From CAG-877 sp963645945 (GTDB lineage Bacteria; Bacillota_I; Bacilli_A; RF39; UBA660): a stretch of 16,485 nucleotides of DNA. The stretch is from the NCBI GenBank assembly GCA_963645945.1, contig CAVIUA010000038.1, forward strand, positions 1 to 16,485, written 5' to 3'. Positions 6,727 to 14,297 of this stretch are shown one piece after another. Each line of letters starts with the position of its first letter. The first letter of the stretch is position 1. The notes beneath the pieces were generated by a model. That model had not been told where the DNA came from, made no database searches, and saw only the letters and a program-made list of their open reading frames with translations. Both the position numbers and the translations under genes were made by a program.

Positions 6727-8121
6727 TTAATAATTAACTTTATCATTAGATTCAAAGAATGCCTTATATCCAGAATAAGCTGAATAAACATCATACTTAC
6801 TTGTAACTTCATATGGTGAATGCATTGATATAACAGGAACTCCACAGTCAATAACATCAATTCCCTTATTAGCTAAAATATAAGCAATAGTTCCTCCACC
6901 ACCAATATCTACTTTACCAAGTTCAGATACTTGATACTTAACATTGTTTTTTTCAAATACATTTCTAACATAAGCTACAAATTCAGCATTAGCATCACTT
7001 GCTCCAGACTTACCTCTAGAACCTGTATATTTATTTAATTCAACACCATATCCAATGTATGATGAATTATTAACCTCAGATACATCTTGATAATTAGGAT
7101 CAACTCCAGCACCAACATCAGCAGATAACATTCTAGAATTACAATACGTTCTATTTAAACTAGAAGGACTTGCACTACCAGTCTTTTCAAGTAACATATG
7201 AATAAAATTATCAAACATTTCAGAATACATTCCTGTATTTCCTACACTACCAATTTCTTCTTTATCAGCAAATATCGCTACATTTGTATATTCAGTAGTA
7301 TTACAGTCAACAATAGCTTTTAAAGTACCATATGCACATACTCTATCATCTTGTCCATATGAAGCAACCATACTATTATCAAATCCTAAACTTCTAGCCT
7401 TAAAAGCTGGTACAATTTCTATTTCAGAACTATAAAAATCAATTTCATTAATACCATACTTTTCATTTAATAATTTTAAAATATTCTTCTTTATTGGCTC
7501 TTCTTTTTCATCATTTGGAATACTACCAATTAATAAATTTAAACTTTCTCCCTCTACTGCTTCACTCAACTTTTTCTCATATTGTTTTTGAGCTAAATGT
7601 GGTAACAAATCAGTAATAGTAAATATTGGATCATTATCATCTTCTCCTATATTTATATAGACTTTTTCTCCAGTAGTTTTAACAATAACACCATGTATCG
7701 CAAGAGGAATAGTAGTCCATTGATATTTCTTAATACCACCATAATAATGAGTTTTAAATAATGCTAATTTTGAATCCTCATATACAGGATTAGGTTTTAA
7801 ATCAAGTCTAGGAGAATCAATATGTGCACCAACTATATTTAATCCATATTCCACTCTTTCACTTCCAATAACAGCAGCAAAAACACTTTTACCACGGTTA
7901 TTAAAATAAACTTTATCTGAATGTTTCAAACTATCAATAGTATTTATATCTTTAAAACCATTTTCTTGAAGCTTTGAAATAATATTTTTATTAGCTTCCC
8001 TTTCAGTTTTAGAACAATTTAAAAACTTAATATAATCAGCAGAAAAATCTAATATTTTACTCATTTCATCATCACTTAAATTCTTCCATCCAGATTCCTT
8101 TTTATTTAATATATTATCCAT
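6727..8121 (-). CDS. M18 family aminopeptidase (aspartyl aminopeptidase type)
   Basis: The 464-residue product is a full-length M18 metallo-aminopeptidase, which trims N-terminal residues from peptides in the cytoplasm using two metal ions. Family landmarks are all present: AHIDSPRLDLKPNP with ligand H100, DDRV with D259, KEEIGS with E288/E289, SADVGAGVDPNY with D335, and the C-terminal ISMHSPYE with H434. Length matches the longer bacterial group (about 460). I chose ATG at 8121 because AGGAGG stands 6 bases before it; an upstream in-frame ATG has no ribosome site. The gene follows the serpin-like gene by 65 bases and ends at a strong terminator, so it is probably the last gene of that transcript, although a weak TGTTATTAT lies just before it. 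Confidence 0.95.
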   Translation of the reverse strand: MDNILNKKESGWKNLSDDEMSKILDFSADYIKFLNCSKTEREANKNIISKLQENGFKDINTIDSLKHSDKVYFNNRGKSVFAAVIGSERVEYGLNIVGAHIDSPRLDLKPNPVYEDSKLALFKTHYYGGIKKYQWTTIPLAIHGVIVKTTGEKVYINIGEDDNDPIFTITDLLPHLAQKQYEKKLSEAVEGESLNLLIGSIPNDEKEEPIKKNILKLLNEKYGINEIDFYSSEIEIVPAFKARSLGFDNSMVASYGQDDRVCAYGTLKAIVDCNTTEYTNVAIFADKEEIGSVGNTGMYSEMFDNFIHMLLEKTGSASPSSLNRTYCNSRMLSADVGAGVDPNYQDVSEVNNSSYIGYGVELNKYTGSRGKSGASDANAEFVAYVRNVFEKNNVKYQVSELGKVDIGGGGTIAYILANKGIDVIDCGVPVISMHSPYEVTSKYDVYSAYSGYKAFFESNDKVNY

Positions 8122-8186
8122 AAAATACCTCCTATAATTATAATAACACAAAAATATAAGATTATACTACCTCAACAAACATAAAT

Positions 8187-9266
8187 CTAATTTTGATATT
8201 TTCTAATATCATCTATTCTAGCAGCAAAATAAGGTTTATCCTTAGATTTTTCTTTTAAAAACAATGCAAATGTATCATCTAAATAGAATTTGCGAATTTC
8301 ATCATCATAACCAATAGATATCGAATCAAATTCAACAGCTGCTTCACTTTTTATTTTACCGCCTTTTTCATCTAAAGAAAAATTAATAGTTTGAATAGCT
8401 TTTTCAATATAATATTTTTCACCATTGGATGTATAAAAATCTTTAAAACTTAGTTCATCATATTCCCTTCTTATATTAAAATCTATATATGGAACCTTGA
8501 ATTCATCTTTATCACTAAAAGTAGTATTCCCATCATATACAGATATATTTTTAGTCATATTATCATAAATTTCATTAAAATTATTACCTTTAGGATTCTT
8601 ATAAAGTATAACTTCATCATTACTCTTAGTTTTTAATTTAATCGCAAAATCATCATCAGAATTATAAAATAAAACTTCAATTTGTTTTCTTACACTATCA
8701 TTAGATTTACTATCAATTCCAAAGTAATTAATATTTTCATATTTTCCAAAATTACCTTTATGCAATTTAGAAAATCTAGTTTTATATTCAAATTCTCTAT
8801 ATAACATTGTATAAAAGAAATAACTATCACTATCTCCATCTTCAGACCAACCAAAATCATCTAATATATCACTTGTTTGATTAAATTTTTCTTTTATACC
8901 AGCTTCTATTTTTTCTTTTAAAGATTTAGTCTTCAAACCATATATCTTAAAATAATATTCATCAGATATCATATCTTCTGTAAATTCTTCTCTATTTAAA
9001 TTTTCAGCCATATCAATCTGAGGATTAAATACAATATCTTGTTTAACTACTTCGTTTTTCATATCATTCCAAACTAGCTGAAACGTTGCACACCAGCTAC
9101 TATCAGGCTTTATGTCATCATCCATTGTAGGAACAACATAAATACCTTCAGTTAATGGCATATCTTTTATTTTATTCTTATTACCCATAAAATAAATAAC
9201 TCCTCCTAAAATAATTAAGCAGGTACATACAACAATAACAAATTTCTTTTTATTAATATTTTTCAT
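8187..9266 (-). CDS. Membrane-anchored serpin-like protein (divergent)
   Basis: The 359-residue product starts with basic residues and one hydrophobic segment (about 9-28), a signal anchor without a clear lipobox, so the rest should be extracellular. The remainder follows the serpin order of landmarks: an INxWV...T-like helix (KIEAGIKEKFNQTSDILDD, about 119-137), then SYFFYTMLYREFEYKTRF at the place of NALYFKGxWxxxF (148-165), VPYIDFNIRREYDEL like LPKFKLEYSYDL (258-272), AIQTINFSLDEKGG like the strand and hinge VHKAVIEVDEKGT (290-303), and DTFALFLKEKSKDKPYFAARI like HPFLFLIRD...LFMGRV (331-351). The N-terminal third is shorter than in usual serpins. The hinge residues are bulky and charged, so inhibition of a protease is uncertain. 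The start at 9266 has GGAGG with an 8-base spacer. The serpin call is my inference from motif order. Confidence 0.6.
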   Translation of the reverse strand: MKNINKKKFVIVVCTCLIILGGVIYFMGNKNKIKDMPLTEGIYVVPTMDDDIKPDSSWCATFQLVWNDMKNEVVKQDIVFNPQIDMAENLNREEFTEDMISDEYYFKIYGLKTKSLKEKIEAGIKEKFNQTSDILDDFGWSEDGDSDSYFFYTMLYREFEYKTRFSKLHKGNFGKYENINYFGIDSKSNDSVRKQIEVLFYNSDDDFAIKLKTKSNDEVILYKNPKGNNFNEIYDNMTKNISVYDGNTTFSDKDEFKVPYIDFNIRREYDELSFKDFYTSNGEKYYIEKAIQTINFSLDEKGGKIKSEAAVEFDSISIGYDDEIRKFYLDDTFALFLKEKSKDKPYFAARIDDIRKYQN

Positions 9267-9267
9267 A

Positions 9268-9345
9268 TTATTTTCCTCCATATGAACGGCTATCTGAATT
9301 TTTCAATACAGATGAAACTCGTTTAGCATAGTTCTTTCTAGTCAT
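9268..9345 (-). CDS. 25-codon bridging frame between the helical-repeat gene and the serpin-like gene
   Basis: The ATG (9345) overlaps the TGA of the helical-repeat gene as ATGA, and the TAA (9270-9268) ends one base before the serpin-like ATG. The peptide is basic and serine-rich, MTRKNYAKRVSSVLKNSDSR then SYGGK. No Shine-Dalgarno site precedes it. It could be a coupling peptide, the true C-terminal tail of the upstream protein displaced by a frameshift, or chance. Its last codons contain the ribosome site of the serpin-like gene. Confidence 0.25.
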   Translation of the reverse strand: MTRKNYAKRVSSVLKNSDSRSYGGK

Positions 9346-10061
9346 ACTAAATATACTATTAAATCTACTGTTTCTAATACCATAGGTTTTCCAATAGAAT
9401 CAATAAAAGCTTTTCTTTCTTTTATCTCATCTAACTTCAAACTAAGAATAGAAGCGCTTTCCCTAACTACCTCAAGCACACCTAATTTATCTAAATAAGG
9501 AAAAAAATCACTCAAGTATCTAACGTCCCTAATTATAACTAAAGGTGTTAAATAAGAAGAATCATAATGTTCTTTAATAAAATCTACACTATTTTGAAGT
9601 TTATCAGCCGTTTTATTAAATACACTACCAGTTATCTCAATATTATTTTCTCGGCAGATTTCTATTATTGCTTTTACTTCATCGGCAGTTCTCATAAATA
9701 CAGTACCTTTTGGATCTATATCATTTTCCCTACAGATTTCTACTATTTCTTTTATCTCTTCGGCTGTTCTCTGAAACACAGTACCTTTTGGCTCTATATT
9801 ATTTTCTTGGCAGATTTCTACTATTGATTTTATCTCATCTGCAGTTCTATTAAACACAGTCGCATTATCTTTTAAATCTACATTATTTTCTCTGCAAACC
9901 TCTATTATATCTTTTATCTCATCTGCAGTTCTATTAAACACAGTCACATTATCTTTTAAATCCACATTATTTTTACGGCATATCTGAACATCTGCAACTA
10001 TATCATCAATAGATAAACGACTAGTAGCGGCTGATAAAGTTATATCTTTATCAAGATCCAA
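9342..10061 (-). CDS. Helical-repeat protein, C-terminal part (downstream of an in-frame TAG)
   Basis: This 239-residue frame has five clear tandem repeats of 26-28 residues, for example RTAEEIKEIVEICREND followed by IDPKGTVFM, then a non-repetitive helical C-terminal part with SLKLDEIKERKAFIDSIG. Each repeat looks like two helices and the whole would form a solenoid resembling mTERF-type repeats; I cannot confirm the family. Four codons and one TAG separate it from the preceding frame, in the same reading frame, and its only start is a TTG at 10061 without a good Shine-Dalgarno. I therefore think it is the second part of one 374-codon gene broken at 10074-10076. It ends in TGA inside an ATGA overlap with the 25-codon frame, and the serpin-like gene follows. 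It could bind nucleic acid or protein; no function is claimed. Confidence 0.65.
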   Translation of the reverse strand: MDLDKDITLSAATSRLSIDDIVADVQICRKNNVDLKDNVTVFNRTADEIKDIIEVCRENNVDLKDNATVFNRTADEIKSIVEICQENNIEPKGTVFQRTAEEIKEIVEICRENDIDPKGTVFMRTADEVKAIIEICRENNIEITGSVFNKTADKLQNSVDFIKEHYDSSYLTPLVIIRDVRYLSDFFPYLDKLGVLEVVRESASILSLKLDEIKERKAFIDSIGKPMVLETVDLIVYLV

Positions 10062-10073
10062 CTTTTCAATTTC

Positions 10074-10466
10074 CTATATTCTTTCTACATTAACACGCAG
10101 TATAGAAGTAATTTCATTGATAGACTTCACACCATAGTTGTCCTTAACATAATTATAAGTTTCTTCCAATTGAAAAGGATCTGTATTTAAAACATGTAAA
10201 CACGTTTCAACATTAGAAAAAGATATATGTTGTTTCTGTAAAAACTCTACATTTGTTCTTATTGCGGATACATTAAAATATAGTATACTTGGAGCCTTTT
10301 CTATGTTTTTAGGACTAATTTTCAACTCACCAATTAAATATTTAATAACAGACTCTATTTCATCATAGTTTTCTTTAACTAAAACATTTTCATTATTTTT
10401 GATAACCTTATTTGGATCTATTCCATATCTTTCTAATAATAATTTTAATAAATCAACTCCTATCAT
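10074..10466 (-). CDS. Helical-repeat (mTERF-like) protein, N-terminal part ending at TAG
   Basis: The 130-residue frame is all-helical and shows degenerate repeats of about 30 residues: LKISPKNIEKAPSILYFN, then IRTNVEFLQKQHISFSNVE, then ETYNYVKDNYGVKSINEI. This spacing of leucines and prolines resembles mTERF motifs. It stops at TAG in the middle of such a motif (SILRVNVERI), and the frame continues after the stop as EIEKLDLDK, so it is probably the front half of one longer protein with the next entry. The start ATG has GGAGG with a 7-base spacer and overlaps the TGA of the upstream 92-residue gene as ATGA, so the two are translationally coupled. A CAG-to-TAG change is the simplest cause. 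Read-through is possible but not needed. Confidence 0.7.
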   Translation of the reverse strand: MIGVDLLKLLLERYGIDPNKVIKNNENVLVKENYDEIESVIKYLIGELKISPKNIEKAPSILYFNVSAIRTNVEFLQKQHISFSNVETCLHVLNTDPFQLEETYNYVKDNYGVKSINEITSILRVNVERI

Positions 10467-10741
10467 TGTAAATCCTCCAATAATGATAAATCATTTTCGA
10501 TATCATCAACATATGTAACACCCAGCCTCAAAATTAATTTATCAAGTTTTTCCTTAAAAGTACTACTATCATACAAAAATAACAAAGTTTCTCTTTCAAA
10601 TATATCTTCCACATCATCAAAGCCTAATGTATACATATACTTAATATTTTCAATTACTTCATCAATATTATTTTGTATATCATTTAATGTATCCTTTCCA
10701 TATATTTCACTAATCTTATCAAAATCAGCCTCAAATTCCAT
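10463..10741 (-). CDS. Small helical protein of 92 residues, coupled to the helical-repeat gene
   Basis: I do not recognise the family. The acidic 92-residue product is predicted all-helical, with leucine-rich segments in the same style as its downstream neighbour (NIKYMYTLGFDDVEDIF and DKLILRLGVTYVDDIEN). It may be an N-terminal helical-repeat module encoded separately. A longer open frame runs upstream to 10879, but it overlaps the GrpB-family gene; I chose ATG at 10741, since GGAGGG lies 7 bases before it. The gene ends in TGA that overlaps the next ATG. It lies 61 bases after the GrpB-family gene, with no terminator seen between. Confidence 0.65.
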   Translation of the reverse strand: MEFEADFDKISEIYGKDTLNDIQNNIDEVIENIKYMYTLGFDDVEDIFERETLLFLYDSSTFKEKLDKLILRLGVTYVDDIENDLSLLEDLQ

Positions 10742-10802
10742 ATTATTTCCCTCCATATGTTCAAGTATAATTCTTACTTGCATTTTTTTAAAAGAGCATC
10801 TC

Positions 10803-11321
10803 CTATTTTTCTTTATGAGCCAACTCAAGTATTTTTTTAATAAAATCATTCTTAGAAGCTGTATACATTTTTCTATCATTTTGATATTTAATTGACAAAT
10901 CTTTTTTTAAGTCTTCATACTCTTTTAAAGCCCAGTCATATTTTCTTAAATAGTCCCTATAAAGAATAGACTCAATATATCTATCACTATCAATTTCCAT
11001 CACATGAATAAAATGTGTACGATTATCTTCATTACCTTTTCTAACTAAAATTTCTCCCGCAGTAGAATCTTCTTTTACAGAATAAGGCTCTTTCATAAAC
11101 TTTTCTTTTACTTCGTCAAAATCACTTAAACTTTTAACACCAACCGCAATATCAATAATAGGTTTTGCCGATAAACCTTCTACTGATGTTGAGCCAATAT
11201 GTTCAATAGCTAAAGCTATGTCACCAAAGGTATCTTTTAAATTTTCTTTTTCTTCCAAGTACATATCCTTCCATTTTGGATTATACTCTTCCAACTTAAC
11301 AACACCAACTTTTAATCCCAT
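10803..11321 (-). CDS. GrpB family protein (UPF0157), nucleotidyltransferase fold
   Basis: The 172-residue product has the GrpB/UPF0157 signature: YNPKWKDMY at residues 13-21, IEHIGSTSVEGLSAKPIIDIAV at 39-60, THFIHV near 106, and a helical C-terminal end with Y..K..FI..IL..A. The family is related to nucleotidyltransferases, with the GST motif and D57 as expected active-site parts, but its substrate is generally unknown. It is cytoplasmic and of usual length. The start ATG has GAAGG with a 9-base spacer. It follows the alpha/beta hydrolase gene by 40 bases, so it is probably cotranscribed, and it ends in TAG. Confidence 0.92.
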   Translation of the reverse strand: MGLKVGVVKLEEYNPKWKDMYLEEKENLKDTFGDIALAIEHIGSTSVEGLSAKPIIDIAVGVKSLSDFDEVKEKFMKEPYSVKEDSTAGEILVRKGNEDNRTHFIHVMEIDSDRYIESILYRDYLRKYDWALKEYEDLKKDLSIKYQNDRKMYTASKNDFIKKILELAHKEK

Positions 11322-11361
11322 AAATAAACACCTTCTAATAATATCGTTCTATACAAATTTA

Positions 11362-12267
11362 CTAATCAGCATTTATAAAGTCTAAAACATCTTTATAAAT
11401 TTCATCTTTCTCTTTTTCATTTAAAATTTCATGTCTCAAATCTTTATAAAGTTTACTCTTAATATTTTTATAGCCTGCATCCTTTAAAAACTCTTCTAAC
11501 TCTCTAAACTTCTTCTCATTTTGAATTACTGGATCATCTGCACCAGCTATTAAAAATATATCTAAATCTTTATTATTAACTTGATAATCCTTCTTTTTAA
11601 AAGCCTGTCTCATCATTTTATACAAGTTAATAAAACCATTAGTTGTAAAAATAAAGCCAGATAATTCATCATCATTATATATACTTATATTATCACTATT
11701 TTTAGATAACCAAGAATTTTTCTCATCATATCCTTTATTATAATTACCAAAAGTCAATTTATTTAAAAACCTATTTCTTTTCTTACCTAAGCCAAGCAAT
11801 TTTCCTAAATAAGCCAGTCCTATCGCAACTGAAGTCAATGGATTATAAGTAGGAGCACCAGATAAAACTAACTTTTCAATATCCGCATCATACTTTTCTA
11901 TATAACATCTAGAAACAAGTGTACCCATACTATGACTAAATAAATATATTTTTTTGTTCTTAAACTTTTTCTTAATATACAAAGTCACTTCATGTAAATC
12001 ATCAACTATAAAATTTATATTATCAGTATAAAAATATCCTAAATCATCTTCATTTTTAATACTTTTACCATGGCCTCTGTGATCACTAATAACACAAATA
12101 TATCCATTAATAGCTAAAAACTCCATAAAATCAAAATATCTTTCCTTATGTTCAGCCATTCCATGTGATATTTGAATAACTCCAAGTACATCACCCTTAG
12201 GTACAATATAAGCAATATCTAATTTTAAACCATCTGAACTAGAAACAATAGAATCAAATTTCATCAT
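11362..12267 (-). CDS. Alpha/beta hydrolase (S33 / monoacylglycerol lipase-like)
   Basis: The 301-residue product has the hydrolase order QISHGMAEHKERY (oxyanion loop), SDHRGHGKS, the nucleophile elbow FSHSMGTLV with S113, the acid in AGADDPV (D244 or D245), and the catalytic H279 in LRHEILNE. This layout is that of serine aminopeptidase S33 or monoacylglycerol lipase-like lysophospholipases, which hydrolyse lipid or ester substrates in the cytoplasm; the precise substrate cannot be read. A lysine-rich cap region (about 155-200) fits membrane-lipid contact. Three nearby ATG codons compete (12276, 12267, 12264); I prefer 12267 because AAGG lies 9 bases before it. It overlaps the glycosyltransferase gene by 14 bases, so translation is probably coupled. 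Confidence 0.93.
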   Translation of the reverse strand: MMKFDSIVSSSDGLKLDIAYIVPKGDVLGVIQISHGMAEHKERYFDFMEFLAINGYICVISDHRGHGKSIKNEDDLGYFYTDNINFIVDDLHEVTLYIKKKFKNKKIYLFSHSMGTLVSRCYIEKYDADIEKLVLSGAPTYNPLTSVAIGLAYLGKLLGLGKKRNRFLNKLTFGNYNKGYDEKNSWLSKNSDNISIYNDDELSGFIFTTNGFINLYKMMRQAFKKKDYQVNNKDLDIFLIAGADDPVIQNEKKFRELEEFLKDAGYKNIKSKLYKDLRHEILNEKEKDEIYKDVLDFINAD

Positions 12268-13243
12268 ACCTACCATCCTTATAATTATCTATTTTTTCTC
12301 TTTCTTTATCCGTAACATCTATATAAATAGACACATCTAAATCATTTAAACATAAAAACATTTGATTATTTAAAATATTTTTTAAAACATCATGACTACA
12401 AGCATCATCATTTTTAATCAAATCCACAAGATTCATTAAAGACTTAAACATTCTAAAACGATAAGCATTTTTAATATGACCTTCTTTTTCCAACAACATT
12501 CTCTTATAAATTTCTTCAATAAACTTCATATGATCATTAATAACTTTATCATTAACTTTTCTTCTACTGATAGAATAATCATTTATATAATAATTGTACC
12601 AAACACCAGAACTTATACCAATACGTTTTACTCTACACATCAAATCAATCATAAATAAAGTATCTTCACTCATACCAAGTTCCTTATTAAATCTCAAATC
12701 ATCAAGTACACTTCTTTTATAAATTCTTGTATATATTCTACCAGTAGGAAGATTACCTATATTTTTATTACATTCCATCAACTTACCAGACAATAATTTA
12801 TCCATAAATAAATCTAAATTATTATCATCATAAATGCAAAAGTCATTAACACATTTTCTTACCTTGTAAACTTCTCCATTTTTTATTTCATTATACCCAC
12901 CAACAACAAGATCTAAATCATGCTTTTGAATCAAGTCAAATGCTTCTTCTAAAAAGTTACTCTCTAAAGTATCATCACTATCTAAAAATGTTAAATACAT
13001 AGAATTTGATAAGTCTATACCAACATTTCTAGCATTACTAACACCAGCATTTAATATATGTTTAACATTAAATCCAGTTTTATCCTGCACAAAATCATCT
13101 AAAAAATTCTTAGTCTCAACATTACTACCATCATCAATAATATATATTTTATAATCCTTAAAAGTTTGTCTAAGAACGCTCTCAAAACATCTTTCTAAAT
13201 CTTTCTTAGGCGTATTATAAACTGGAATAATAATATCTATCAT
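12254..13243 (-). CDS. Family 2 glycosyltransferase
   Basis: The 329-residue product has a GT-A domain: MIDIIIPVYNTPKKDLERC at the start, YIIDDGS (34-40) for nucleotide binding, NAGVSNARNVGI (65-76), and the metal site FLDSDD (DXD at 88-90). A helical C-terminal part follows (about 230-310). Such enzymes transfer a sugar from a nucleotide sugar, usually to a surface glycan or lipid, at the inner face of the membrane. No membrane segment is seen. Start ATG at 13243 has AGAGG with a 6-base spacer, located within the end of the broken CYTH gene one base upstream. It overlaps the hydrolase gene downstream. Donor and acceptor are unknown. Confidence 0.94.
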   Translation of the reverse strand: MIDIIIPVYNTPKKDLERCFESVLRQTFKDYKIYIIDDGSNVETKNFLDDFVQDKTGFNVKHILNAGVSNARNVGIDLSNSMYLTFLDSDDTLESNFLEEAFDLIQKHDLDLVVGGYNEIKNGEVYKVRKCVNDFCIYDDNNLDLFMDKLLSGKLMECNKNIGNLPTGRIYTRIYKRSVLDDLRFNKELGMSEDTLFMIDLMCRVKRIGISSGVWYNYYINDYSISRRKVNDKVINDHMKFIEEIYKRMLLEKEGHIKNAYRFRMFKSLMNLVDLIKNDDACSHDVLKNILNNQMFLCLNDLDVSIYIDVTDKEREKIDNYKDGRYDEI

Positions 13244-13244
13244 T

Positions 13245-13809
13245 TTATACCTCTATCTTAAATTTCTTAATCATCATTTCAGGCTTACCCATATTTAATT
13301 CACTAGATACATTAATACCTAAAGAATTAATAAATTCCTGAATCTCTTTTTTCACATAACAAACATCAACATCTTCATTAGTACAATACTCAACCTCTAA
13401 AAAATATCCTAAATCCTTAACAGTTTCAAATACAATTTCATACTTATCAGAAACATAAGTTCTCTTACTATTATGAATAGTAAGTAATTCTCTAAAACCA
13501 AGTCTTTTTAATATCTCCGTAACCATAAAAATATTATCAACCTCAGTTTCATACTCATCAGTATACAACCAAGTTCCATCATTAAACTTATCTACTTTAT
13601 ACGTAATATAATTTTTATTTTCTTTTGTTCTAACTCGTAAACATTCATCAATCTATCCTTTACTATTAGGCTTTAAAGTATCACGCTTCGGATCATAATA
13701 ATAAACATCCTATCGTATCTTTAACACCCTCGTAAGAGAATTTTTCTAAAGCATCAATAACCTCATTTATCGGTGAATAAACTTCAACTAAAATCTCTAT
13801 TTCTTTCAT
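13245..13809 (-). pseudogene. CYTH-domain protein (class IV adenylate cyclase-like), broken by a frameshift and a nonsense codon
   Basis: GGAGG and ATG (13809) open a frame reading MKEIEILVEVYSPINEVIDA that ends at TGA (13695-13693). Removing one G near 13709-13710 continues it as YYYDPKRD, then SKG-stop-IDECLRVR with TAG at 13655-13653, then NYITYK, YETEVDNI, ILKRLGF, KRTYVSD and GYFLEVEY to TAA at 13245. That is a complete CYTH (CyaB/thiamine-triphosphatase type) domain of about 187 residues, the usual length. Intact members act on triphosphate substrates through a tunnel of acidic and basic residues. The ExExK signature reads EIEIL, so its lysine is also missing. Two independent lesions, neither in a long homopolymer, argue for real decay rather than read errors. 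The 107-residue remnant frame 13245-13568 has only a TTG start and is not a separate gene. Confidence 0.85.
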
Positions 13810-13858
13810 AAATATACCTCCAAAAAAATTCAATTATTTTATACTTTTTCATACAAAA

Positions 13859-14293
13859 TCAAAAATAATTAGCATCTTCTTTTTTTGCTGGACGAATTGA
13901 ATACTCTTCAAAATAAACTTCATAATTTCTAAATAACATTCCATCTTTTTCTTCACTAACTTGACATGTAGAAACATCACATATTTCATAATCAACATCA
14001 GTTAAAGAATTATAAGCTTTAATATTACCATCAAGAACAGTTAATGCTGGCACATAATTCTGTTTTACATAAACTGCTTTTATTTCTTTTATTATTCCGT
14101 CTATAACAAAAAGATTTTTCCAGTCCTCGTTATGAGGATCATATATATAATCAGTTTTACTTTCATACATTGAACCAGGATAATTCATACTACCCTTAGA
14201 TACAGTCCAAACAACTCTGCAATCAGTAAAGAATAATCTATGATAGTATGTCATTTCAGTATTATCATAATATACAGTACAACCTTTTTTCAT
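13859..14293 (-). CDS. Unrecognised 144-residue protein
   Basis: I do not recognise this protein. It starts with MKKGCTVYYDNTEMTYYHRL, is rich in tyrosine and acidic residues, and alternates short hydrophobic strands (FVIDGIIKEIKAVYV, VPALTVLDG), so a small beta-rich cytoplasmic domain is likely. No signal peptide or membrane segment is present. The ATG is preceded by AAAGG with a 7-base spacer, which overlaps the stop codon of the GNAT gene 4 bases upstream, so the two are probably cotranslated. It ends with TGA. Function unknown. Confidence 0.7.
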   Translation of the reverse strand: MKKGCTVYYDNTEMTYYHRLFFTDCRVVWTVSKGSMNYPGSMYESKTDYIYDPHNEDWKNLFVIDGIIKEIKAVYVKQNYVPALTVLDGNIKAYNSLTDVDYEICDVSTCQVSEEKDGMLFRNYEVYFEEYSIRPAKKEDANYF

Positions 14294-14297
14294 GAAA

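Noticed and set aside
9342..9344. TGA read as tryptophan (Mycoplasma code) to extend the helical-repeat protein
   Set aside because: TGA also ends the glycosyltransferase, 92-residue and 144-residue genes, and tryptophan is encoded by TGG throughout.
10074..10076. TAG recoded as glutamine or another residue to join the helical-repeat halves
   Set aside because: TAG ends several intact genes in the window (M15 peptidase, HExxH peptidase, serpin-like, GrpB, hydrolase, GNAT), so general recoding is not supported.
10742..10879. Upstream extension of the 92-residue protein
   Set aside because: The extension overlaps the conserved C-terminus of the GrpB-family gene in another frame, while a strong ribosome site supports the ATG at 10741.
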